64,000 bases of DNA from Laetiporus sulphureus 93-53 (Eukaryota > Basidiomycota > Agaricomycetes > Polyporales > Laetiporaceae), in contig NW_024468512.1 of NCBI RefSeq assembly GCF_001632365.1, forward strand, positions 635,368-699,367, read 5' to 3'. Both the position numbers and the translations under genes were made by a program. The number at the start of each line of letters is the position of its first letter. The stretch's first letter is position 1. Shown here in pieces: positions 54,073-64,000 of the stretch. The notes beneath the pieces were generated by a model. That model saw only the letters and a list, made by a program, of their open reading frames with translations. It had not been told where the DNA came from and made no database searches.

Positions 54073-55677
54073 ATGTTGGCGAGACATCCTCACAGAGCAG
54101 CTCTTCTAGTCCTCCGCCGCTTCACCGTCCGTCGGCGACATCCTGCACTCTGTCGGTTTGAATCGAATGGAAACCTTGAACCTGTATCCCCGCAAACAGG
54201 CCCCCAAAATGGACCGTCCACTAATTTCATACAGAATAGTTTCATCAGGGACACTGCTTTCGCGCTAGATACTTTCAGGCGGCTACTCAAGTTCTCTCTT
54301 ATTGGCGTTGTTGGCATTGGAGCGACCGCGGTCACTGCGCTAATGGCGGCTCATTTGTGGGTGGAACAAGTCGAGCTTGCACCGGAGACTGACGAAGAAG
54401 TCCGGAAGTGGGAGTGGGATCGTGAAGCGGACAGATGGACAGGCGGGGCTACAGGCGGGACAGATCCTGGGTTGGGAACGAAGGGCAGGATGGCTGTCCG
54501 CAGCGCGTGGATTGCGCAGAATTGGGGGACCGGCTCTGCCCCTAGTGTCGTCGGTTCGAAGGCGTATAGCGGCCGTGTACGCTCAGGGGAGGGAATGCGT
54601 GCCGTCGAGGCTCGCCTGGAGTTTGCGCAAGACTTCCTCAACATTGCGATTCATACTGCATCGCAGAAGAGCCAGTCTGGCAACCTCCGACCGGATACCA
54701 TCACCGAGCTCATTGCTCGGCATGCTAATGTGATGGAGCGCATGGGTACAAAGGACGCGTTGTTCGAGGCTAGGTCCGAGTATGAGCGGGTGTGGGCAGG
54801 GCTTCCGGGCAAGGGAATCGACTCGGCTCGTATCGCTCTGAAGTTGGGAGACCTGAACCACCGCCTTGGCGACCCGGAGGATGCATTGGCCTGGTGGGCG
54901 CGTTCTATCCAGCTGGCACAAGGCTCCACTGTCCTCGCAAGTGTGCCACCTGCTGTACCGGCATCTGTGCCGTCAGCTCCTCTCGCTCAACGCACACTTA
55001 TCTCGAATCTAGTGTCTCTGTCCGCACACTATGCGACGTCGGGTCAGCTACGACAGGCCAGGGCGGTCGAGGAGGCTTCTCTTGCTCTATTGCGGTCTGT
55101 CAAGCAGCCGGAGTCATTTGAGTCCACGACACCCCCACACGCATTGCACGCCTTGTTCATCCTGCACCGTTCGTCGTTGATATCCATTCATTTGGCTGAG
55201 GTTCTGTACGCCCTCAAAGAGCAGCCTGCAGTTTCTGTCCAATGGCTCTCTCGGGCTGCTGAGTCGGCTGAGCGAGTAGCATTGGTATTGACCGGTCTTC
55301 CTCCAATCCACCCTGATGCCCCTGAATCTCAGATTCCTCACCCACCATCGTCTGAAGCCCCGTTAGTCCCGGCTTACGCCAAGTCACGCACTATGTCCCG
55401 ACCGGCGGGGAGTCTCCTTCGTGATTCCAGGCGTACAGCGGCTGAAGCTTGGAATCTGATGGGTATTCTCGTGGAGAAGTCGCGTGCGAAAGGGGCTACA
55501 GAAAAGGCCTTGGAATGCTACGAACGGGCATTGGGCTGGGCCGGTGTCGCTGCGGACAAAGCGGGAGGGATTGGCAAAGCCGGGGAAGGTACGTTGGAGA
55601 CGGAGTGGAAAGCTTTGTGGGCAAATTATGTACGCGTTCGCGACGTTGTTCGCAAGGAGACGGAGAATGGCAAGTAG
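54073..55677 (+). CDS. Mitochondrial inner-membrane TPR-like protein, resembling Mgr3
   Basis: Intronless, 534 aa from the ATG at 54073. That start gives an arginine-rich amphipathic presequence (MLARHPHRAALLVLRRFTVR). A transmembrane helix follows (FSLIGVVGIGATAVTALMAA), then a soluble domain of helical repeats: FAQDFLNIAIHTASQ, ALFEARSEYERVWAGLPGKG, IALKLGDLNHRLGDPEDALA, NLVSLSAHYATSGQLRQARA, WNLMGILVEKSRAKGATEKA, LECYERALGWA. Presequence, one helix and TPR-type repeats facing the intermembrane space are the layout of Mgr3, a substrate adaptor of the i-AAA protease Yme1. Sequence identity to Mgr3 cannot be tested here, so the name is not assigned. An in-frame ATG at 54004 would add 23 residues. 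Codon use is strongly GC-biased, suggesting good expression. Confidence 0.85.
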   Translation: MLARHPHRAALLVLRRFTVRRRHPALCRFESNGNLEPVSPQTGPQNGPSTNFIQNSFIRDTAFALDTFRRLLKFSLIGVVGIGATAVTALMAAHLWVEQVELAPETDEEVRKWEWDREADRWTGGATGGTDPGLGTKGRMAVRSAWIAQNWGTGSAPSVVGSKAYSGRVRSGEGMRAVEARLEFAQDFLNIAIHTASQKSQSGNLRPDTITELIARHANVMERMGTKDALFEARSEYERVWAGLPGKGIDSARIALKLGDLNHRLGDPEDALAWWARSIQLAQGSTVLASVPPAVPASVPSAPLAQRTLISNLVSLSAHYATSGQLRQARAVEEASLALLRSVKQPESFESTTPPHALHALFILHRSSLISIHLAEVLYALKEQPAVSVQWLSRAAESAERVALVLTGLPPIHPDAPESQIPHPPSSEAPLVPAYAKSRTMSRPAGSLLRDSRRTAAEAWNLMGILVEKSRAKGATEKALECYERALGWAGVAADKAGGIGKAGEGTLETEWKALWANYVRVRDVVRKETENGK

Positions 55678-55825
55678 TGCGGATTATGAACATCACTTGT
55701 GCTGTGTCCGGTGATATATGAATTATTTACTTGGCTTGTACAATGTATTATTAGTTAGTGCCTCTTCAATAATCGACTCCGGCCACCGCTAAGTAGGTGC
55801 AGCGAACATCGTTATCGCGATCGAG

Positions 55826-58800
55826 ATGCGATCGGAGATCTCCACGCGGCATTTGCCATTGCTTCCTCGAGCACGCTGCCCCGCGTCCGCCACGCCCATG
55901 CGAGGTCCTCTTTGGTCCGCCGCTCGTCTGCGCCCATTCGCGTCTTCACCTCGTCGAACAATCTTGAAGCCTAATCACTCATCGAGAGCAATGTCCAACG
56001 TCGCGTCCGAACGCTTCTTCGCGGATCGTGCTTCTCCGCTGTGCAGCCTGCAGGTCGCAAAATCGTTCGCGCAGTTGACGTGAGCAGCCCACGTTGATCA
56101 CCGTATGATCTACGGCCGATGATCAGCCGATTGGTGTAGTCCGAAAGAGAAGAAGTATGCGCACTATGTTGGAGAAGCGTCCTGGGCCGGCGCACGCATC
56201 ATTCAAGGCCAATGGACCCCGCAGGCCCAGAAGTTGTACGACCTATTGATTTTGATATTCAGCAATGATGGGAAGTTGGGAGACCTTGATCGATTGAAGA
56301 AGCAGTCAGGCTCGACGGACGAGGAGTGGGAGGACTTGATGCAGTATACAAGCCAAGTAAGCATTGACAGACTTCACCCTCTCTCGAAGATCGTCGTTCA
56401 ATGAGGCCCCGGCGCAGGTCTTGAGCAACCTCGTGAACTACAAGTCTTTTGGCTTCACCAAATTCATTCCACGTATTTCAGAGGCCAGTTTCGCTGCCGT
56501 TGTCGAGAAATCTACCAACGCTACCGAGGCATTGAAGCTCTGGAAAGAGGTATGGTCCACAATATGCCTGATGATGCCATACATTGACGCACATTAAATG
56601 CCAAAAGCTCAAGGAGCACATCTATCAGTTGGTACCTGAGTCGAGCAATTTCATCGGCAAGCGTCGCCTCGGCCACATATCGAACTATTATCTTGGAAAC
56701 CCCATCCTCGACGCTGAGGTTGCTGCTGTACAAGCGGGCGCTGAGAAGATCGGTGTCGATGTCCTAAATACACGGTCTGCTTTCCAGCCTCTTATGTCGC
56801 GATACAGTGATGCTGATGAGTATACCTTTTCAGCGTGAGGAAAGATGGCCCAGACAGTTTCGCCCTGCTTGTCGCATCAGCGAAGCCACAGCCCCCTGCG
56901 ATCCATGAGATTGAAATCCTCAATCAAGGTGATAAGCTCACGGTTGAGTATGGTGACTTTGCAGAGCCTTTACAAAAAGCGGTGGATGCACTCAGAGAGG
57001 TACGGCGACAGATCACACCTACCTGTGCAGGTAGTGATCTGGCCTTGTATAGGCCAAGAAATATGTCGCAAACGACCGTCAAGCTGCCATGGTCGACTAT
57101 TATATTGAATCGTACGTGCCGATGTCAGGCAGTACCCACGCGTGCAAGCCACTAACCTCGTGATTGGATGGGCAGCTTTGAGACAGGCTCGATTGACGCT
57201 CACAAGAAGGGCTCTACCGAATGGGTCAAGGACATCGGTCCCGTGGTTGAGAGCTATATCGGTTTCATTGAAACCTATGTCGATCCCTACGGCGGTCGTG
57301 CTGAATGGGAAGGTCCGTATACGCCTTCTCATATTCACTTGTCGCTGTCTGACCCTTGAGTCTGAATTCGATTGTTTTAGGTTTCACGGCCATCGTCAAC
57401 AAAACTTTGAGTGCAAAATACGACAAGCTCGTCGCGAGCGCGCCGGTCCTGCTCGAAGTGCTGCCGTGGGGCAAAGATTTCGAGGTGGATCAGTTCCGGA
57501 AGCCGGATTTCACTGCACTGGAGATTGTTACATTTGCGACAGGAGGTAAAATAGGGCGCTTGCGAGTATGTAATGTGATGCTGATTTGGATTCGCTAGGC
57601 ATTCCTGCTGGTATCAATGTACGTGGTGTTCTTCATCTGCTTCTGCGCTGAAGTTGACTGTCATGTCCCAGATCCCCGTGAGTTGATCATGATATCTGCC
57701 TGAACGGTTGCTAGAAGATATGCGCAGAATTACTACGAAATTCGGGAGTCAGTCGGGTTCAAGAACGTGTCGCTCGCCGTAAGCTATGCTACCTCCGTTT
57801 CGTCGCGGTTGATATTAATCATCGCCATACAATAAGAATATCCTCGCGGCCAAAGCTCCGAGTATGTGTCACTGCGATTGCAAGATTACCGATGATGACA
57901 ACTCGGTTAATCAATCGTTCTCTTGTCCCCTCCAGACGAAGAGCTTACCTTCATCCATCCGGATGACGTCGACCTCTACAATGCGTGGGATTCACGTGCA
58001 TTCGAGCTGCAAGTTGCCAATCATGAGTTGCTTGGCCACGGCTCCGGCAAGCTCTTCCAGGAGAACGCCGACGGCACGAAGAACTTCGATCCGACGAAGG
58101 TGCGCTCGTCATCCCTCCGCTGTTCTGGCCAGATAGACTTATTTTTGCACCATCCAGGTCATCAACCCTCTGACCGGAAAGCCAATGTAAGTAACAATGT
58201 AATGGTCAGAACATCGGTCCAAAGAAGTGAAGGGTGAACGTGATTTTCAACCTGTTCTTTCACACAGCACGTCTTGGTACAAGCCCGGCCAAACACCTGG
58301 TTCGGTTCTCGGAGAAGTCTCCTCTTCGATGGAAGAGTGTCGGGCCGAAACTGTCGCTCTATATCGTCAGTGCCGCATAGATCATCCTGTACTCGTCGCT
58401 CATTCTGCCTTGGCGCAGTCGTCAGCAACGCGGATATCCTGAAGATCTTTAGCGTAAGGCAGACTTCTTTTGGGGGCGCACGCCATCTGACGAGACCACT
58501 GCGTGCAGTACGTCGATCAAAAGGATGTCGAAGATGTCCAATACATCACTTTCCTCCTGATGGCACGAGCTGGCCTTCGTGCCCTGGAGTACTACGACCC
58601 TGCTACCAAGAAGCATGGACAGGCACACATGCAAGCTCGGTAAGCCTCCTTCCGCTCAGAAGTAGCCAATCAGCTTCATAATGTTCTCGCGACGACACGT
58701 GCAGGCTCGGAATTACCCAGTTCCTCATGAAATCTGGCATCGCTTACTTGGAAGAGGTTCGGGACGCGAACGGTGTGCTCGAGAATCTCTACATCCGGGT

Positions 58801-59219
58801 GAGTGCGCTTCTCGTGGGCGGTCTCGCCACGGCTACATGATGATACGCGGGTCTGCAGGTCGACAAGCAGAAGGTGCTCACGCAGGGCCGTGAGGTGGCC
58901 GGAAAGCTTCTCGTAGAACTGCAGGTGCGCAAGAGCGCCGCGGATGGTCCAGGCGCTCGTGCGTACTACACTGAGCTCACGACACCGCTGCCTGGATGGG
59001 ACGGTGAGATACGGGACTTGGTGCTCAAGAAGAAATTGGTGGGTGGATGAGGTTTCGTCAAGTACTTCAGCATGTCTAACTCAGTCTTTTCACAACGTGC
59101 AGCCGCGTAAGATCTTCGTGCAACCCAATACGTTCATCGTGGACGACGAAGTGGTGCTGAAGGAATACCCGCTCACACCGGCCGGTGTTATCGAGAGTTT
59201 CATTGAGCGCCGATTGTAG
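55826..59219 (+). CDS. DPP3: Dipeptidyl peptidase III (M49 metallopeptidase)
   Basis: Zinc exopeptidase that removes dipeptides from short peptides. Many exons. The zinc motif [12 protein letters not shown] is at about 58023-58060 and the third zinc ligand and partner Glu in [12 protein letters not shown] at about 58330-58365, both family hallmarks. Other conserved parts: [109 protein letters not shown]. Two in-frame ATGs exist: 55826 gives a 55-residue Arg-rich N-terminal extension, while 55991 gives [20 protein letters not shown], the usual cytosolic start. The longer form probably enters mitochondria. The exon joining LKIFS to [10 protein letters not shown] is consistent with phase. Confidence 0.96.
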
Positions 59220-59645
59220 GTGGCGCTGCTCCATCGGCCGTTGTGGGTGTCGACGTCAGCGACGTGCATAGGGAAAAGGATTTCGGAGAGTCGGCTCCTA
59301 CCGGTCATCGAAAGGGCGAAGGGAGGCTTCCGCACAGTGTGAAGCAACTACTGTGATCAAGGTGTATGCATCAACGGCCGACAACCTGTATATTACTGCT
59401 ATATGCGCGGCGCAATGCGATCTACGTGTAAAGTACCGTTAGCTATTGGTTATTCTAGGAGCCATAGTCCATGTGTGCGGATACCGGCTATGTTGATGTC
59501 CGGAGGTATTGCTACCGGCGGGTATAATACGTCTATCATCCTAGGCTGTAGTGAATGTTACCGGAGGTCCGAAAATGAGATCCGGCTCACGGGTAAATGA
59601 AAATGGGGAGGAGCGTGATAAAGAAAGGATTATTAGTATGAACGA
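59220..59645. other. Convergent 3' intergenic region
   Basis: About 425 bases between the facing stops of DPP3 and the PTC7-like gene. No gene seen; it should hold two 3' UTRs. Confidence 0.55.
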
Positions 59646-61354
59646 TCAGAGCGTCTCGCGCACCAATGCGACGATCACCGTGACGCTGCACGACGACTCT
59701 TGCTTCAGCCATGACCTAGACACTTTGAGCGAAACACTCACTCGTCGACTTTCTACGGAACGAGAAAAAGTGCATTAGCTCGACTCGCTGGACAACGTGT
59801 GACGGCACTTACCCCTCCACGGAAATACATGCCTTCCCTCGCCGCCGCTCTCTCGAACGGACTAACCCTGGTCTTGTTCGCCATACAACCTCGTGCATAG
59901 TCGACGAGACGTTCCGCCACCGTTTGGACGAGTTGATCCTCAGAACTCTGGTAGAGGGCACGCGCAGTTAGCTCATTACAGGTTCTACGTACGTCGAGAA
60001 CAGCATTACCTCTTTTACCACCTGCTCCCCTTCTGGCTCATCACCATCTGTATGTCGCGGTTGTGATGCTTTTGGCCCTATGTTGAACCGCCGTGAAATT
60101 AGGGAGCATATTTTGATAATTTCTGCCGGGAAAACATTGTCTGACAGTCCATCCGTCTAGCCAATGTATGATATTCCTTTCAACAATATTTCATTGAGGA
60201 TATGTGAGCTGACGTACATATGCGATGATGAGATCTCCATCGCGAAGCTTTGTCTCATAGATGTCGGCGTCTCTTGGTGAATCGACGCAAGCACGAGAAA
60301 ACCGCGGAATGGACGTTGGCAGCTTGGAGAGTTGCCTGAGTAAGGGTTTCATCAGATGGTGGACGAGGAGCACGGAGGTGAGTGAACGAACTTTGGACAG
60401 TTGAAGAAGTGCTGTTGTACAGGCTGCTGGTGTATCACTGAAGACGAGCGAAATATTGCGAATCCGCTGTCTCCCAGACTACGATGGATTCTGTCAGAGA
60501 ATCTGAGGGCGCAGGGCGGTGAGACCTACTTTGCTGCCCGAAGAATACCTGACGATGCGTTGAGAGTGAGCAGGCACGCCGTACTCGATCCTGCGCAACA
60601 CCGGACACGGAGTCCCGCCTTTCCGTCAGCCCGCAGTATCGTCAAGTCAGCGCGATACTCACCCGCCTGCACGTATCGCTCTCTCAGGACGGCACCGTAC
60701 GCCAACTCAAGGCACTCTGCGGGCGTCATCTCCCAGCCCTCGACCTGCTCGCGCTCTTCGTAGTCCTGCGTTGGGTCCGTCTCTGGCTCACCGGCCCATG
60801 CATTTTTTGAATATCGATGCGCGTGGTACATGAGGGCTTGCGAGAAGAGAGAGGGATCCACACCGGAGTCGACCCAACCGCCAACACCGTCCGCGACGCC
60901 AAAGGATATCCCCTTCATAATCCACAACGACCGGACCCAGCGTGCGAGACGCGTCAGGACTCAACGGGACCACAAGACTGCGACGGCACCCACCGACTCG
61001 TTGCGCATCTATAAGCGGCATGTAAGGGTAGTGAGGAACGTAGGGTACAGATCGAGAGCTTACATCCTGCACATAAAAAAAATCCTCTCCAATATGTGTA
61101 CCAGTCGATGAATGATACTTGGACATTATCTCGTCTCTCCAATGGCCTATTTCGCTCTCTGGTGGAAATGGCTTCGTCTTGAAGCGGCGGGTCTGTGGCT
61201 CTGGGGGTTTGCCTGCCCAGTTAGCACCGACGTGGAAGCGATACGGGCGAGGGAGAGACGACATGGAACGCGACCTGAGTGTCGGACATGATTTCGGAAT
61301 GGCGAAGGTGGATCGTATGAATGTCATTGAGTTGTGCAGGGTCGTTGAGCTCAA
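59646..61354 (-). CDS. PTC7: PP2C-type mitochondrial protein phosphatase, PTC7-like
   Basis: Mn/Mg-dependent Ser/Thr phosphatase of the Ptc7/PPTC7 group, which acts in mitochondria (coenzyme Q synthesis control in yeast). It opens with a presequence (MTFIRSTFAIPKSCPTLRSR) and FHVGANWAGK; GEDFFYVQD closes exon 1 (61064-61354). A 15-nt exon (60994-61008) codes MRNES. Exon 3 begins at 60912 with GISFGVADGVGGWVDSGVDP, the metal-binding core. Further blocks are GSSTACLLTLNASSGILRAA, NLGDSGFAIFRSSSVIHQQP, DGDLIIAYTDGLSDNVFPAE, VSPFERAAAREGMYFRGG and KVDDVTVIVALVRETL, the last holding the metal Asp of the D-D-(V/I)-T motif. All the junctions checked keep phase. Confidence 0.94.
60994..61008 (-). other. 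15-nt microexon of the PTC7-like gene
   Basis: Flanked by a TTATAG acceptor and a GTGGGT donor on the minus strand. It adds five residues (MRNES) between FFYVQD and GISFGVADG. Family members have a matching D-M-R-N segment here, so skipping it would disrupt the metal-core entry. Confidence 0.8.
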
Positions 61355-61482
61355 GAAGATCTCTAAGACTCACAGCCGCGTCCCACGTGAACTGATGTCA
61401 CAGGGGAATTATTTTAAGCGCTCGTATGCATCCACCATTGCCTTTGTGGATAAACTTATATGAATTCTGGAGTACATAAACG

Positions 61483-63746
61483 CTAACGAGGTCGACGAAC
61501 ACCTACATCACTCCATCGTCTCCAGTCGAAACGCCCATCCGTGACATGACCCTTGCTCGCCGCCTTCCCACCCTTATCACCCGGCCTGATTTTCACCTTG
61601 TCAATATTCGAATGGTCCTCGTCTGGCTTTGGTGATTTCACTTGCAATGTCTCTGTGCTGCGGGCCTTGATCAACGCTGGTAATGTCGTCTGGATGCTAC
61701 TCCGTCTCTTGGACAGCTTTGGCGCGGTAGTTTTGTCTCTTGAACGCGGTCTGCACTCAGCAGGAATTGTTGGCACCTTTAGCTGCGAGATCGGCTGCAG
61801 GGGCTTATTTGTGCGGCCAGTGTTATCGCTGGAAATGATGGCGGCGTCTTTCACTGATTCGCGTGGGAGTACACAATCCCGGCCTTCCCGGCGGGTGCTT
61901 CGCGCAGTTTGCTTTTTTCGAAGGAATGGATTGGCAGAGGGTACCTTCTGCCCGCTCGCACCGCTTTTTTCCTCCTGAATACGTGCAGCAGCAGCTTTGC
62001 GCGCTCGAACTGCTGCCTGCATCTTCCGCACGTTCTGCTCGACTCGTGCGTGGTTCCGCGCTCCATCCGAACGCACGGCGTTTCCATCTACCAGCCGATC
62101 TCCCACACGAGCTCTCTTGCTCGGACGCTCCTGCGATTCTCGTATCCTCGCCTTCCATTCGGCGAGTGACTTGGGGAGCGAACTCCACGGTGGTGGTGGA
62201 CGTGCAAGCATGAATGGGTCCGCAGCTGCCTCCTGCGCAGCATGACTTCGGGATCCCGCCGGCACAGCACTCGAGTCCACCCGTGGAAGCATCGATGATA
62301 GGGATGGCATCCGCTCGGACGGCGCTGTCCTTGCGGCCGAAGGGTTTTCGTAGAATCGCAGCGCCGCTTGACGTTGAGCATGCAGGTATGCTTCTTGCCC
62401 CGCAGCGAAATTCTCCTCGGCAGAGTCAATGTCATCGTCGGAGAAAGTAAGCCCATATCCATCCTCGCTTTGCGACTCATCATCACCAAATTCATCGTCC
62501 GTTCCGTCCTCTTCCCCAGAGACACTAGCAGGACTGTTTTCTGCGCTCGAATCATCATCATTATCGGACGTGTCCCTCGCGTCATCGTCAAAGTCATCAC
62601 CTTCATCACTAATACCTCTAAAAATATCCGGGGAAGGTGGGCGAGGCTGATATGGCAAGAAAACGTCCTTTCGCCCTCGCGATAGGAGCTGCAGCTCGGT
62701 TGTTTCCGATGACTCCAACGACCCTCTCATCGTGAACGGGGTAGCATGATGATACAGCGAGTCGATCAGAAGGAAATATGGATGTGGATTCGAGAACAGA
62801 GAGCTAGGTGAATGTAGTTGTGCAAGCTGGTCGAGAGCTTCTGCCATAGAGGCGGTGTTAAATAGAATAGATTCCTTGCTTGGACGAAAGGGACCGGGAT
62901 TATTTTGTACGCAACGTGTGCCCCTGAGATCTATGAATTGAATCCAGATGCAATGAACGGAATGAGCGGAGATGTAGACGACGTACCTACTACGCAGAGC
63001 AAGGGGAAGTTGGTGAGACAGTCGAAGACGTCACTCTTGATACTCATGCAGTGTCTGAGGCCGAGGATTCGTAGACCCCATGGACCTCTCCGCGCAGTAG
63101 CAGAAGAATCATCGCCTTGCTCTTCGTCTTCAGCAAAGGTCAAAGTCTTAGATAGCCTCTTGATGCCCCAGGCGCTGAGCGCTGTCCCACTTGCGTCAAA
63201 TGCGCACAGGCCATGCAGCGCTTTGAGCTCAATGACGTTGTCATCTGTCAGTTCTGCACAACATGGTAGCTCGAGCACGGTGAGCAATGCGAACTCTGGG
63301 GTAGACGGGATGCGCTGTAGCAAAGGTAGGTGTTCGTCCGATAGCGGAAGAACATAATGACGGAACGCGTCCGGGACACCATAATAAAGCTGAACAATGA
63401 GAGACCATAGGCGCGGGTCAACCCTTGTCAGATCGAAGGACTTGTTGTCGCGGTATTCAGGTATCAGTGCACGCAGAGGATCGTATACATCCGGGGAACC
63501 AGCCGCTCGATAACTTAGTCGAGCACGACCAAGAGCATGTACCTGATCTGGGAAGTCAAGCACCTTCTGTATGCAGAAGTAGGTGAGCGGAGGGACATAG
63601 GAAAGTGGCCGACCAGCCGTGAAGGCAGAATGATATGGGGCGGCAGCGGAAGACGTGGTTGGTAGAGCATACTTGAGGATGGTGGTACATGCGTCGTCTG
63701 AGCTTAGGATTGCTTGTGGATGCCATAGAACGATGGGCTTGCTCAT
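61483..63746 (-). CDS. Large unknown protein, 735 aa, two exons
   Basis: Exon 1 is 62987-63746 and exon 2 is 61483-62930, joined by a 56-nt intron (GTACGT donor, CATAG acceptor) that keeps the frame; the two long open frames would otherwise look like two genes. The N-terminal 255 residues look folded and partly leucine-rich repeat-like (SLIVQLYYGVPDAFRHYVLP, FALLTVLELPCCAELTDDNV, IELKALHGLCAFDASGTALS, LRILGLRHCMSI). The rest is disordered: a strongly acidic Asp/Ser/Glu block (DNDDDSSAENSPAS, SQSEDGYGLTFSDDDIDSAE), basic stretches (RPSKRARVGD) and a conserved-looking end (GRFDWRRWSDVGVRRPR). The nuclear-type charge pattern suggests a chromatin or ribosome-biogenesis factor, but no family is recognised. 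Confidence 0.8.
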
Positions 63747-64000
63747 ACGTACCGAGTTGTTTGGTGGCTGTCGGATGGTAAGATATAGGCGCCGGATAAA
63801 ACAGAGTGGCTGGACCGTCGCGGCCACGTGATCGTGTTAGAGAAGGCGTAGCGAGGCGAGTGAGTCTCCGCCGTGCTCACGATAGCACATGCGTTCAGCT
63901 ATCTGTGCCGGCTGCTGAGTTCAAGTTCTTGCAAGGTCCATCTGATGCGCGGCCCCCATCCCTTCAACAATATGGCACATATGAGCGCGATATTATATTT

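Noticed and set aside
54073..55721. Long overlapping open frames on both strands inside the TPR gene
   Set aside because: They are shadows of a GC-rich single-exon gene; only the plus-strand frame shows a presequence, membrane helix and helical repeats.

Overview
The window looks like a gene-dense chromosome segment from a mushroom-forming basidiomycete (Agaricomycete type). Almost every gene is cut by many short introns of about 45-70 nt with GT(A/G)NG donors and YAG acceptors. Genes alternate strands with short intergenic gaps, there are no operons, and the proteins are eukaryotic housekeeping families. Gene models were built by hand, joining reading frames across GT-AG introns and checking that codon phase is kept. 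About 27 protein genes can be supported. No tRNA, rRNA, transposon or CRISPR array was found.

Layout, left to right. 0-9.6 kb: RPL26 (5' end cut by the window), V-ATPase subunit D (minus), a small unknown ORF, an enolase behind a TATA and CT-rich promoter, an XAP5/FAM50 protein (minus), a mitochondrial uS13 protein and the TRAPP subunit BET3 (minus). 9.6-23 kb: a 1188-aa low-complexity protein of unknown function, a USP48-type deubiquitinase (minus) running USP, DUSP, ubiquitin-like, zinc finger, then BUD23, an unknown protein and Ran GTPase (minus). 23-32 kb: a DHA2-type MFS transporter in 19 exons, a GID4/Vid24 substrate receptor and a casein kinase I. 32-44 kb: a 1546-aa JmjC protein with a long coiled coil (minus), divergently paired with a Zip3/HEI10-like RING protein, then a LEA_2-like membrane protein and a DUF726 protein (minus). 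44-64 kb: the i-AAA protease YME1, a small Cys-rich protein, XPD/Rad3 helicase (minus), a mitochondrial TPR protein resembling the Yme1 adaptor Mgr3, dipeptidyl peptidase III, a PTC7-type phosphatase (minus) and a 735-aa unknown protein (minus).

The genes do not form one pathway. Three functional themes recur: ubiquitin-linked control (USP48, GID4, the RING protein), mitochondrial quality control (YME1, the Mgr3-like protein, PTC7, uS13m) and nuclear or chromatin work (XPD, JmjC, XAP5, Ran). I found no clearly new defence, mobile or biosynthetic system. The most unusual items are gene architectures (JmjC plus coiled coil, USP48 plus terminal zinc finger), very small exons (15-29 nt), a stop codon alone in its own exon, and two unknown large proteins.
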